From an uncultured Pelagibacteraceae bacterium (GTDB lineage: Bacteria > Pseudomonadota > Alphaproteobacteria > Pelagibacterales > Pelagibacteraceae): 64,000 nt of DNA. The notes under the pieces are model-generated. The model was not told the DNA's origin, did no database searches, and saw only the letters and a program-made list of their open reading frames with translations. The position numbers and the translations under genes were made by a program. Within the stretch, counting starts at the first letter, position 1; every line of letters starts with the position of its first letter. This document shows, piece by piece, positions 44,635 through 53,143 of the stretch. Where the stretch lies: positions 124,001-188,000 of the forward strand of contig CACGUZ010000001.1 of assembly GCA_902576375.1 (NCBI GenBank). The letters run 5' to 3'.

Positions 44635-47352
44635 ATGAACAAATCCCAAATTAATCTCCCTAAAACTGCTTTTTCGATGAAAGCAAATTTGCCAACACGG
44701 GAACCAGAAATTTTGAAACTTTGGCAAAAAATAAATCTTTATGATGAATTAAGAAAATCGAGACAAGGAAAAGAAAAATTCGTTCTTCACGATGGCCCTC
44801 CCTATGCGAATGGCAATATACACATGGGAACAGCTTTAAATAAAATTTTGAAGGATATAATTGTGAGATTTCATCAGATGGATGGTAAAGACTCTGTCTA
44901 TGTTCCAGGATGGGACTGTCATGGATTACCAATAGAATGGAAAATTGAAGAACAATACAAAAAAAATAAAAAAAACAAAAATGAAGTTCCGATCGTTGAA
45001 TTTAGAAAAGAATGCAGGGCCTTTGCAGAAAAATGGATAGATATTCATAAAGATCAATTCAAAAGGTTAGGAGTTGTAGGAGATTGGAATAATTATTACT
45101 CTACTATGAGTTTTGATGCAGAAGCTCAAATAGTAAGAGAATTAGGTAAATTTTTAAAAGAAGGAAGTTTGTATAGAGGTTTTAAACCTGTTTTGTGGTC
45201 AACTGTTGAAAAAACAGCTTTAGCAGATGCAGAAGTTGAATACCAAGATCATAAGTCAGACACTATATATGCATCTTTTCCTGTCAAATCTTCAAATATT
45301 AAAGAATTAAATGATAGTGAAATTGTAATTTGGACAACTACCCCATGGACTATTCCAGCCAATAAAGCCCTAGCTTACAATGAAAGCTTAGATTATTTAT
45401 TAATTGAAGTAAATGACGATGGAGATTTTAATAATAAAAAAATTGTTATTGCAGACGCATTAACAGACTCAGTTGTAAAAGACACTAAAATTCAAAGTTT
45501 TAAAAAAATAAAAAATTTTAAAGGTAAAGATTTGAAAGGAACAATATGTAATCACCCCTTTGTAAAACTTGGGTATGAATATGACATACCTATGTTAGAG
45601 GCACGTTTCGTTACTACTGAACAAGGGACCGGAATTGTTCATTGTGCGCCAAGCCATGGTCCTGATGATTTTAATTTGTGTATGAATAATGGAATTAAAG
45701 CAATTGAAACAGTTGATGGCGATGGAAAATATACAAAAAATGTAGCCCTTTTTGAAGGGATACATATTTTTAAATCTAATTCAATTGTCATTGAAAAATT
45801 AAAAGAACAAAAAAAATTATTATCGAGCGGTGAACTTGTTCATTCTTATCCTCATTCATGGAGGTCAAAAGCACCATTAGTTCACAGAGCAACTCCGCAA
45901 TGGTTTATTTCTATGGATAGTCATAAACTTAGAAACAAAGCTTTAAAAGCAATTGATGAAACAACCTTTTATCCTAGCAAAGGAAAAGAAAGATTAAAAT
46001 CGATGATTGAAACAAGACCTGATTGGTGTGTTTCAAGACAAAGAGTATGGGGAGTTCCATTACCTATTTTTATTAACAAGAAGACAGGTGAAATTTTGGT
46101 TGATGATGAGGTTTTTGATAATATTGCAAAAATTTATGAGAAAGAGGGATCTGATTGTTGGTTTTCGGATGATCCACAAAAATTTCTTGGAAAAAAATAT
46201 AAAGCCGAGGATTTTGAAAAGCTAAGTGATATTGTAGAGGTATGGTTTGATAGTGGATCTACACATTCATTTGTATTGGAAAAAAGAAAAGATTTAAAGT
46301 GGCCTGCATCTATGTATCTCGAGGGCTCTGACCAACATAGAGGCTGGTTTCATTCGTCTCTTTTAGAGTCTTGTGGAACAAGAGATCGTGCGCCTTTCGA
46401 GTCTATACTCTCTCATGGTTTTGTAGTTGATGGAAAAGGTTTGAAAATGTCCAAATCTCTAGGAAACGTAATTGCACCTGAGGATATTCTAAAAAAATAC
46501 GGAGCTGATATACTAAGAATTTGGGTTGCTTCCTCAAATTATGCTGAGGATCTTCGAATAGACTATTCCATATTAGATCAGCATGCTGAGTCTTATAGAA
46601 AAATAAGAAATACATTTAGATATTTGCTTGGAAATCTTAATGATAATTTTGAACAAATAAATCTAGAAAAAATTAAAATTGAGGATTTACCCGAATTAGA
46701 GCAGTTTATGCTTCATAAAATTTACAATTTAAATTCTAAATTTAACAAGTATTTCAAAGATTATGATTTTCATAATTTATATAAAGAATTATTAAATTTT
46801 TGCACTGTAGACTTATCTGCTTTTTATTTTGATATAAGAAAAGATACTTTGTATTGTGATCCAATAAATTCTGAAAAAAGAAAATCTACACTTATATTGT
46901 TAAATGTTATACTTAATTCTTTAATAAGATGGTTTGCACCAATATTATCTTTCACAACAGAAGAAATTTATCAACTTATTTCAAAAAATAAAAAAAGTAT
47001 TCATCTTGAAAAATTTTTAAATTTTCCTAAAAAATTTAATAATTTAAATCTAAATTCTAAATGGGAACAATTAATCAAAATAAGGGATATTTGTAATTTG
47101 AGTATTGAGCAAAAACGAGCAAGTAAAGATATAGGATCTAGTTTAGAGGCAGCATTAATTGTGAAATTAAATAATGAAAACCAGAAATTTTTGAAAAATA
47201 TTGACCTTTCAGAACTTTGCATAACTTCCTCAGTCAAAATTGAGAATGTTGATACAGATGAAGTAATTGTAGAAACAATAAAAGCAACAGGTGAAAAATG
47301 TCCAGTATGTTGGAAAATTAGCAGCACACCCTGTGAAAGACATAAATTATAA
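44635..47352 (+). CDS. ileS: Isoleucyl-tRNA synthetase
   Basis: A 905-residue class Ia synthetase. The HIGH-type site is GPPYANGNIHMGTALNK (His63) and the KMSKS loop is at 604-608 in GLKMSKSLGN. The editing domain (IWTTTPWTIPANKALAY, TGIVHCAPSHGPDDF) is present and looks complete, as does the tRNA-binding domain. The C-terminal zinc knuckle is shortened to CPVCWK...CERHKL with three cysteines and a histidine visible. It is the third gene of the operon with ribF upstream and lspA downstream. Confidence 0.97.
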   Translation: MNKSQINLPKTAFSMKANLPTREPEILKLWQKINLYDELRKSRQGKEKFVLHDGPPYANGNIHMGTALNKILKDIIVRFHQMDGKDSVYVPGWDCHGLPIEWKIEEQYKKNKKNKNEVPIVEFRKECRAFAEKWIDIHKDQFKRLGVVGDWNNYYSTMSFDAEAQIVRELGKFLKEGSLYRGFKPVLWSTVEKTALADAEVEYQDHKSDTIYASFPVKSSNIKELNDSEIVIWTTTPWTIPANKALAYNESLDYLLIEVNDDGDFNNKKIVIADALTDSVVKDTKIQSFKKIKNFKGKDLKGTICNHPFVKLGYEYDIPMLEARFVTTEQGTGIVHCAPSHGPDDFNLCMNNGIKAIETVDGDGKYTKNVALFEGIHIFKSNSIVIEKLKEQKKLLSSGELVHSYPHSWRSKAPLVHRATPQWFISMDSHKLRNKALKAIDETTFYPSKGKERLKSMIETRPDWCVSRQRVWGVPLPIFINKKTGEILVDDEVFDNIAKIYEKEGSDCWFSDDPQKFLGKKYKAEDFEKLSDIVEVWFDSGSTHSFVLEKRKDLKWPASMYLEGSDQHRGWFHSSLLESCGTRDRAPFESILSHGFVVDGKGLKMSKSLGNVIAPEDILKKYGADILRIWVASSNYAEDLRIDYSILDQHAESYRKIRNTFRYLLGNLNDNFEQINLEKIKIEDLPELEQFMLHKIYNLNSKFNKYFKDYDFHNLYKELLNFCTVDLSAFYFDIRKDTLYCDPINSEKRKSTLILLNVILNSLIRWFAPILSFTTEEIYQLISKNKKSIHLEKFLNFPKKFNNLNLNSKWEQLIKIRDICNLSIEQKRASKDIGSSLEAALIVKLNNENQKFLKNIDLSELCITSSVKIENVDTDEVIVETIKATGEKCPVCWKISSTPCERHKL

Positions 47353-47357
47353 ATAAA

Positions 47358-47843
47358 ATGTTAAAAAAACGTTTAGTAGATTTTTCTATAATTATTTTTA
47401 TTTTTTTAATTGATCGAGTAAGTAAATTATTGATCATTGACTCTCCAGAAACTTATGAACAATATGGTATCGGCATTACATCTTTTTTAAATTTTAATTT
47501 GATTTGGAATGAAGGAATTGCTTTTGGATTATTCTCTTTTACCGAAAAAATATATTATAATTTGCTTACCATTTTGATTTGTTTAATAATAGCTGTTTTA
47601 ATCTGGTTTATGCTCAGATCTGAGGGATTTGAGAAATTAAGTTATATTATGATTATAGGAGGTTCTTTTGGAAATGTTTTCGATAGAATATTTTATTCTG
47701 CAGTGCCAGATTTTATAGATATACACTTTAATAATTTCCATTGGTTTATATTTAATGTTGCTGATATATTTGTAACTTTAGGTATATTTTGTCTTATAGG
47801 TATTGAAATATTTAGTAAAAAAATAAATGAAAATTATAAATAA
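47358..47843 (+). CDS. lspA: Lipoprotein signal peptidase (signal peptidase II)
   Basis: A 161-residue inner-membrane aspartyl protease with four helices that removes signal peptides from lipidated prolipoproteins. The conserved IDRVSKLL and NFNLIWNEGIAFGLFS blocks are at the N terminus, and the two catalytic aspartates lie in GGSFGNVFDRIFY and FNVADIFVTLG. Order ileS-lspA is conserved across Proteobacteria. It overlaps the following lipoprotein gene by 17 bases. Confidence 0.95.
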   Translation: MLKKRLVDFSIIIFIFLIDRVSKLLIIDSPETYEQYGIGITSFLNFNLIWNEGIAFGLFSFTEKIYYNLLTILICLIIAVLIWFMLRSEGFEKLSYIMIIGGSFGNVFDRIFYSAVPDFIDIHFNNFHWFIFNVADIFVTLGIFCLIGIEIFSKKINENYK

Positions 47844-48141
47844 AACTTTTTTAATTATTATTACAATTTTATTATTAAGTTCTTGTTCTGGATTCAAACT
47901 AAAGAAAAAATCTACATCAGGAGAAGAATTTTTAATTGAAAAAAAAGATCCCCTAATTTTACCACCAGACTATTCTGAATTACCAAAACCAAACGAACAA
48001 AACAATCAATCTAATGAAGAAGATGATCAAATAAAATTAGAAACTATTTTTGATGGTGATAGCTCAAATAATGATAGTGACATCAAAGAAACAGAATCTG
48101 GACTTAAAGAAAGTGTGCTGAAAAAAATTCAAAAACAATAA
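47827..48141 (+). CDS. BamF-like lipoprotein (DUF3035)
   Basis: A 104-residue lipoprotein with a signal peptide and lipobox LSSC (LLLSSCSG). The diagnostic DUF3035 segment is GEEFLIEKKDPLILPPDY, after which the protein becomes acidic and repetitive. In Caulobacter a member called BamF is a subunit of the outer-membrane barrel assembly machine, found only in Alphaproteobacteria. The neighbouring lspA processes such lipoproteins. It overlaps lspA by 17 bases and its stop overlaps pgi by one base (TAATG). Confidence 0.8.
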   Translation: MKIINKTFLIIITILLLSSCSGFKLKKKSTSGEEFLIEKKDPLILPPDYSELPKPNEQNNQSNEEDDQIKLETIFDGDSSNNDSDIKETESGLKESVLKKIQKQ

Positions 48142-49289
48142 TGTTCACAAAAAATTTTTTATATAAAGATTTCATCAATAAAAAAAAAAATAAAATATTA
48201 ATAAAAAATTTAAAAGAAATAATTAATAATAAAAACGAAATTATTAGATCTTTAGGTAATAATTATAAATATAGTTATTCAAAAAATCTTATTAAAAATC
48301 TTAAAAAATATAAGGATATAAGAATTTTTGGAATGGGAGGTTCATCGTTAGGATCTAATGCTATCTATGATTTTTTAAAAAATAAGATAAATAAAAATTT
48401 TTATTTTTTATCTAATTTAAATAAAAAAACCTTCTCGAATAAAAATTATTTAAATTTGATAATTTCTAAATCTGGTAATACTTTAGAAACAATCGTTAAT
48501 TCAAATATTTTTATAAAAAAAAGGGATAAGAACATTTTAATTACGGAAAATAAAAAGAACATTTTAAGAGAACTTAGTCAAAAACTTAAAGCAGAAATTA
48601 TTGATCATAATAATTATATTGGCGGTAGATACTCTGTTTTGTCTGAAGTGGGCATGTTACCTGCAGAGTTAATGGGCTTGCAAGCTAATAAATTTAAACA
48701 ATTTAATATTTTAGTAAAAAATAAGTCTTTTCTAAGCACTATGGTAAGTAATGTTTCTAACATTCTATCACTGATCAATAAGAAAAAATTTAATTCTGTA
48801 ATTCTTAATTATGATGAAACTGCTGATAATTTTTTGAAATGGTATCAGCAACTTGTAGCAGAAAGCACTGGAAAAAAAGGTAATGGTATTTTTCCGATAA
48901 TCTCAACAATGCCTAAAGATAATCATAGTTTGATGCAATTATATCTTGATGGAAAGAATTCCAATTTTTATACCTTTTTCCAAACTAAAGAAAATTTTTC
49001 TCCTAAAATCACTAAAGCAACAATTTTACCCTCTCAAAGATTTTTAAAAGGAAAGAGTTTAGATAATATTGTCTCTTCGCAGATTTTAGCTACGAAAAAA
49101 GTATTCTTAAAAAAAAAAATACCATTTAGAAGTTTCTATCTAAAAACAAGAAGTGAAGAAACGTTAGGTGAGTTATTCACTTTTTTTATAATTGAAACTA
49201 TACTATTAGCAAAAGCACTGAAAATTAACCCATACGATCAACCTGCTGTTGAGCTGATTAAGCTAGAAACAAAAAAAATTTTAACTTAA
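48141..49289 (+). CDS. pgi: Glucose-6-phosphate isomerase, short divergent form
   Basis: A 382-residue phosphoglucose isomerase, well below the usual 430-550. The sugar-phosphate site is FGMGGSSLGSNAIYDFL, the second SIS domain starts IISKSGNTLETIVNS, and GGRYSVLSEVGMLPAELMG and the QQLVAESTGKKGNGIFPI block contain the conserved catalytic glutamate and Gly-rich loop. The C-terminal NPYDQPAVELIK is intact. It interconverts glucose-6-phosphate and fructose-6-phosphate. It is last in the operon and its start overlaps the bamF-like stop. Confidence 0.88.
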   Translation: MFTKNFLYKDFINKKKNKILIKNLKEIINNKNEIIRSLGNNYKYSYSKNLIKNLKKYKDIRIFGMGGSSLGSNAIYDFLKNKINKNFYFLSNLNKKTFSNKNYLNLIISKSGNTLETIVNSNIFIKKRDKNILITENKKNILRELSQKLKAEIIDHNNYIGGRYSVLSEVGMLPAELMGLQANKFKQFNILVKNKSFLSTMVSNVSNILSLINKKKFNSVILNYDETADNFLKWYQQLVAESTGKKGNGIFPIISTMPKDNHSLMQLYLDGKNSNFYTFFQTKENFSPKITKATILPSQRFLKGKSLDNIVSSQILATKKVFLKKKIPFRSFYLKTRSEETLGELFTFFIIETILLAKALKINPYDQPAVELIKLETKKILT

Positions 49290-49291
49290 TA

Positions 49292-49852
49292 TTAAATTCC
49301 AAAATATACTTTTGAAATACCATAATTCCGAATATCTAAAATTTTAATTTTTTCAGTAATTTTTAATTCATCTTTTTTATGTCTATGAATAATTATGATG
49401 CCTTTTTTATTCAATATTTTTTTTTCAATTATATTTTCTATTAATCTATTTATTTTTGATTCTTTATAAGGTGGATCCATAAAAATTATATCGAATCTTT
49501 TATCTAAAATATTTTGTGAGTCAAAATAATCAAAACAGTCTTTCTCAAATATTTTGTAATTATTTATTTGACTCAGTAATTGAACATTTTTTTTTAATAT
49601 TTTAATTGCAACACTATAATTTTCAAAAAAATATACCTCTTGAGATCCCCTAGAAATACACTCTAATCCAAAGGATCCAGAGCCAGAAAATAAATCTAAT
49701 ACTGAGGCACTTTCAATTTTTTTTTTTATTTGAGCTGAATGTTCTAAAAGATTAAAAATTGACTCTTTAACTAAATCTTTTAAAGGTCTTGTATTTTTAT
49801 CTTGAGGTAAAAATAATTTTTTACCTTTAAATTTTCCTGAAATTATTCTCAT
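49292..49852 (-). CDS. rsmD: 16S rRNA (guanine(966)-N(2))-methyltransferase
   Basis: A 186-residue SAM-dependent methyltransferase that modifies G966 of 16S rRNA. It starts MRIISGKFKGKKLFLP and has RPLKDLVKESIFNLLEH, the SAM motif VLDLFSGSGSFGLECISRG, and the catalytic motif FMDPPYKES. It overlaps purD by four bases (ATGA) on the minus strand, so it is translated with it. Confidence 0.95.
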   Translation of the reverse strand: MRIISGKFKGKKLFLPQDKNTRPLKDLVKESIFNLLEHSAQIKKKIESASVLDLFSGSGSFGLECISRGSQEVYFFENYSVAIKILKKNVQLLSQINNYKIFEKDCFDYFDSQNILDKRFDIIFMDPPYKESKINRLIENIIEKKILNKKGIIIIHRHKKDELKITEKIKILDIRNYGISKVYFGI

Positions 49853-51114
49853 GCCTTGATTATTTTGTAACCAATATCTTTTCTAAAGAAACCATTTTCC
49901 CAATTTAGCTCATTTATCAAATCTATCGCGTGCTCTCTTGCATCTTTCAAATTTTTAGATTTAACGACAAAATTTAGAACTCTTCCTCCATTTGAATAAA
50001 CTTTAGAATTATCAATCTCTGTTCCAGCATGAAAAATATAATCATTTTCTTCAAGCTTAATATTTTTGATATTTTTAAGCTCTAAATTTTTATCATATTT
50101 GTCAGGATATCCTTTTGAGCACAATACTATACACAAGCTTTTTTCTTCAAACCATTCAAGTTTTATGGACTCCAATTTTTTATTTACACAAGCGTCGATA
50201 ATCTCAAAAAGGTCTGTTTTTAGTCTTGGTAGTATCGTTTGACATTCGGGATCACCCATTCTCACATTGTATTCAATTAAAAGGGGCTCATTATCAACAA
50301 TCATTAATCCAGCATATAAAAAACCATTAAAATTTGTTTTTAAATCTTTTAAGCCTTGAAGCGTGGGTTCTATTATTTTTTTTAATATTTTTTTCTCTAA
50401 TTCTTTGTCTTCAAGACGAGATGGTGAATATGCACCCATGCCACCTGTATTTTTACCCTGATCACCCTCAAGAACTCTTTTATGATCTTGTGCTGTACCA
50501 AATTTTTTATAACTTACTCCATCCGAAATTATAAAAAAACTCATTTCCTCACCTTTCAAAAACTCTTCAATAAGGATTTCTTTAGCATCTCCAAACTTTC
50601 CATTGAAAATTTCCTCTATCGCATTTTTTGATTCTTGATATGTCTCACAAATATAAACACCTTTTCCAGCAGCTAAACCATCTGCTTTTACAACTAAAGG
50701 AAATTTACACTCATTTAAAAAAATAATACTTTTCTCTATGCTGTTAAAAACACCAAAATTCGCTGTAGGGATTTTGTATTTTTTGCACAAATTTTTGGTG
50801 AAAATTTTTGATCCCTCAAGTTGGGAGGCAATTTTACTTGGACCAAAAACTTTAATTTTGTTTTTTTCTAGGAAATTTACCATTCCGTCGACCAATGGTT
50901 TCTCAGGACCGATTACAATTAGTTCTATTTGAAGTTTAAATATAAGCTCTTTTAATTTTTCAAAATCACTTAGATCAATTTTAATGTTATCAGCCAATGA
51001 ACTGGTACCACCGTTTCCAGGAAAGCAATAAATTTTATTAATTTTGTCTGATTTCTTAAGAAAAGCACATAGGGCATGTTCCCTTCCACCACTTCCAATT
51101 ATTCCTACATTCAT
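49849..51114 (-). CDS. purD: Phosphoribosylamine-glycine ligase
   Basis: A 421-residue ATP-grasp enzyme catalysing the second step of purine synthesis. The N terminus MNVGIIGSGGREHALCAFLK and VIGPEKPLVDGMVNFL are typical, the ATP-binding loop is VVKADGLAAGKGVYI, and QDHKRVLEGDQGKNTGGMGAYSPS and EYNVRMGDPECQTILPRL carry metal and substrate contacts. Its start is six bases from the divergent DUF2093 start (51121), so promoters must overlap coding sequence. Confidence 0.97.
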   Translation of the reverse strand: MNVGIIGSGGREHALCAFLKKSDKINKIYCFPGNGGTSSLADNIKIDLSDFEKLKELIFKLQIELIVIGPEKPLVDGMVNFLEKNKIKVFGPSKIASQLEGSKIFTKNLCKKYKIPTANFGVFNSIEKSIIFLNECKFPLVVKADGLAAGKGVYICETYQESKNAIEEIFNGKFGDAKEILIEEFLKGEEMSFFIISDGVSYKKFGTAQDHKRVLEGDQGKNTGGMGAYSPSRLEDKELEKKILKKIIEPTLQGLKDLKTNFNGFLYAGLMIVDNEPLLIEYNVRMGDPECQTILPRLKTDLFEIIDACVNKKLESIKLEWFEEKSLCIVLCSKGYPDKYDKNLELKNIKNIKLEENDYIFHAGTEIDNSKVYSNGGRVLNFVVKSKNLKDAREHAIDLINELNWENGFFRKDIGYKIIKA

Positions 51115-51120
51115 ATAAAT

Positions 51121-51324
51121 ATGTATAAACTAAAAATGTTAAAAAAATTAGCAAAAATAAAATATTTACCAAATAATTTTAAGATTATTGAGAACGGAGA
51201 TCATGTTTTGTGTGCTGTATCGGGTAAAAAAATTTCTTTAGATAAATTAAACTATTGGAATGTAGACACTCAAGAAGCATATTATTCTTATAAAGAAGTT
51301 CAGATACAAAAAGAAAAGTTATAG
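51121..51324 (+). CDS. DUF2093 domain protein
   Basis: A 67-residue protein of the DUF2093 family, found in Alphaproteobacteria, with unknown function. The core LPNNFKIIENGDHVLCAVSGKK followed by ISLDKLNYWNVDTQEAYYS matches the family. I choose ATG 51121 over the ORF track's 51076, which would lie inside divergent purD; ATG 51136 is also possible. A single cysteine is present rather than a zinc set. Confidence 0.85.
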   Translation: MYKLKMLKKLAKIKYLPNNFKIIENGDHVLCAVSGKKISLDKLNYWNVDTQEAYYSYKEVQIQKEKL

Positions 51325-51328
51325 AATA

Positions 51329-52195
51329 TTAAATTTTCCATCTATTATGTGTCCAGATCCATTGATCTGGATTAGATTTAATCATTTTTTCTAAAACCTC
51401 ATTAAGTTGTTTTGTTATCTCGAAAATAGAAGTTTCTCCTGGAAATTTTATTTCTTTTAAAATTTTAAGTTTGAAATTATCATTTTCTAATCTTTCAATA
51501 TAGATAGGAACAACAGAGGCATCAAATTTTTTGATAAATTGTGCGGGAATAGTTGTAGTGAGTGCTGTTTTTCCAAATAAATTGGATATTATACCCTCAG
51601 AGACTCTTTGATCAATCATAAGCGCAATAGAGGTTCCATTTTTAAATTCTTTTAAAATTTCTTTAGTGCCTGAAATTCCTTTTTTAATTTGTTTTTTACA
51701 GATATATTTTTTTCTAATATTTTCCATAATTGGATTTAGAAAGTTGTTATTTAATGGTCTATATATAGCAGCAAGATCTATTTCAGATTTTTCAATGTGC
51801 ATCGCCATCAACTCGAAATTATTAAAATGACCAGATATAAATATTACCGGCTTACCATGACTTTTAATTTTTTCAATTTCTTCTTGATTTTCGACTTGGA
51901 TTTTATTTGAGAATTCTAAATTTTTTCTAAATTTTTTTATAAACATATACTCAGAAAAAATTTTTCCATAATTCACCCACATTTTTTCTACAATTTCTTT
52001 TTTTCTATTTTCATCTAAATTTGGAAAAGCAATAGACAAATTCTCGAGAGAAATATTATTTGATCTAAAGAAAGAACCTAGTCTTTTAAAAACGAAAGAT
52101 GAGAATATACGAGAATTTTTTAATCCTATGAGTCTAAAGATTAAGAATAAGAAAATAATAATTATAAATTGGATAAAATATTTAATGTGTTTCAT
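51329..52195 (-). CDS. lpxL: Lipid A late acyltransferase (LpxL/HtrB family)
   Basis: A 288-residue inner-membrane acyltransferase with one N-terminal helix. The catalytic HX4D/E motif is GHFNNFELMA, preceded by FISG, and the AIYRPLNN and ALMIDQRVSEGI blocks of the family follow. It adds a secondary acyl chain to Kdo2-lipid IVA. It is last in the cluster ubiA-msbA-waaA-lpxK-lpxL and overlaps lpxK by 14 bases. Which position it acylates is not readable. Confidence 0.88.
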   Translation of the reverse strand: MKHIKYFIQFIIIIFLFLIFRLIGLKNSRIFSSFVFKRLGSFFRSNNISLENLSIAFPNLDENRKKEIVEKMWVNYGKIFSEYMFIKKFRKNLEFSNKIQVENQEEIEKIKSHGKPVIFISGHFNNFELMAMHIEKSEIDLAAIYRPLNNNFLNPIMENIRKKYICKKQIKKGISGTKEILKEFKNGTSIALMIDQRVSEGIISNLFGKTALTTTIPAQFIKKFDASVVPIYIERLENDNFKLKILKEIKFPGETSIFEITKQLNEVLEKMIKSNPDQWIWTHNRWKI

Positions 52196-53138
52196 TAATT
52201 TTAGTTTTTATTAGATTAATAAGTTTATCATTTTCTTCAATTTCTAAATCTATTTCTATGTAATTAATTTTATCTTTTAAATTTTTGGGGATTTTTACAT
52301 AGTCTTTTTCTGTTGTTAAAATTTTAGCTTTTTCTTTTTTAGCTAAATCTAAAATCTTTGAGATTTCTTCTAATTTAAACTCATGATGATCTGGAAAAAT
52401 AATTTCTTTAGTTATATTAAAATTATTATTTACTAAAGTTTCTTTAAAATTGGATGCATTTCCAATGCCTGAAAAAATTATAAATTTATCAGAAAGATCA
52501 AATTTATTTATATTCTTAATTAAGACATAGGAATTAAATATTTCAATTTCTGGATTGATATTTTTAATTTTCGAAGATATTTCTGTAGAGTTAAAGTCTT
52601 TAATTGAAGATTTGAGAAAAACTCCATCATATTTCATTAAACTTTTAATTTTCTCTCTTAGTGGACCAGATGGTATTAAAAAGCCATTTCCAATCCAACT
52701 TTTGCAATCAAAACAAACAAATTTAACGTCGTAATCAACTTTCTTTTCTTGTAATCCATCATCAAAAATTACTAGGTCAATTCCTTTTTTTATTGCTTTA
52801 GCAATTATATCACTTCTTTTTTTTGAGATGATGAGATTAGATTTTTTTTTGAGCAAGATTTCCTCATCTCGCTGATAAGAATAATTTTTTTTTGCAGTAG
52901 CAATTTTTAAATTTAAACCCTTAAGAAGCTCAAATAATTTTAAAGTAGTTGGTGTTTTTCCTGTGCCCCCTAAATAAATATTACCCACACAAATTGTTTT
53001 AATTTTATTAAATTTTTTCTTTGGATAGATTTTTAATAAAAGATTATTCAATGTAACCAATAAAGTGATTGGGAATAGTAAATAAGCAATAAAATTTGGT
53101 TTTTTATAATCCCAAAATTTTGGTTTTTTAAAATTCAT
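52182..53138 (-). CDS. lpxK: Tetraacyldisaccharide 4'-kinase
   Basis: A 318-residue membrane-bound kinase that phosphorylates the 4' position of lipid A disaccharide. The Walker A motif is in VGNIYLGGTGKTPTTLKL, and LVIFDDGLQEKKVD supplies the catalytic DDG(M/L)Q segment. The end holds ILTTEKDYVKIP. There is an N-terminal hydrophobic helix. It follows waaA by five bases and overlaps lpxL by 14 bases. Confidence 0.92.
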   Translation of the reverse strand: MNFKKPKFWDYKKPNFIAYLLFPITLLVTLNNLLLKIYPKKKFNKIKTICVGNIYLGGTGKTPTTLKLFELLKGLNLKIATAKKNYSYQRDEEILLKKKSNLIISKKRSDIIAKAIKKGIDLVIFDDGLQEKKVDYDVKFVCFDCKSWIGNGFLIPSGPLREKIKSLMKYDGVFLKSSIKDFNSTEISSKIKNINPEIEIFNSYVLIKNINKFDLSDKFIIFSGIGNASNFKETLVNNNFNITKEIIFPDHHEFKLEEISKILDLAKKEKAKILTTEKDYVKIPKNLKDKINYIEIDLEIEENDKLINLIKTKINETH

Positions 53139-53143
53139 TTTAT

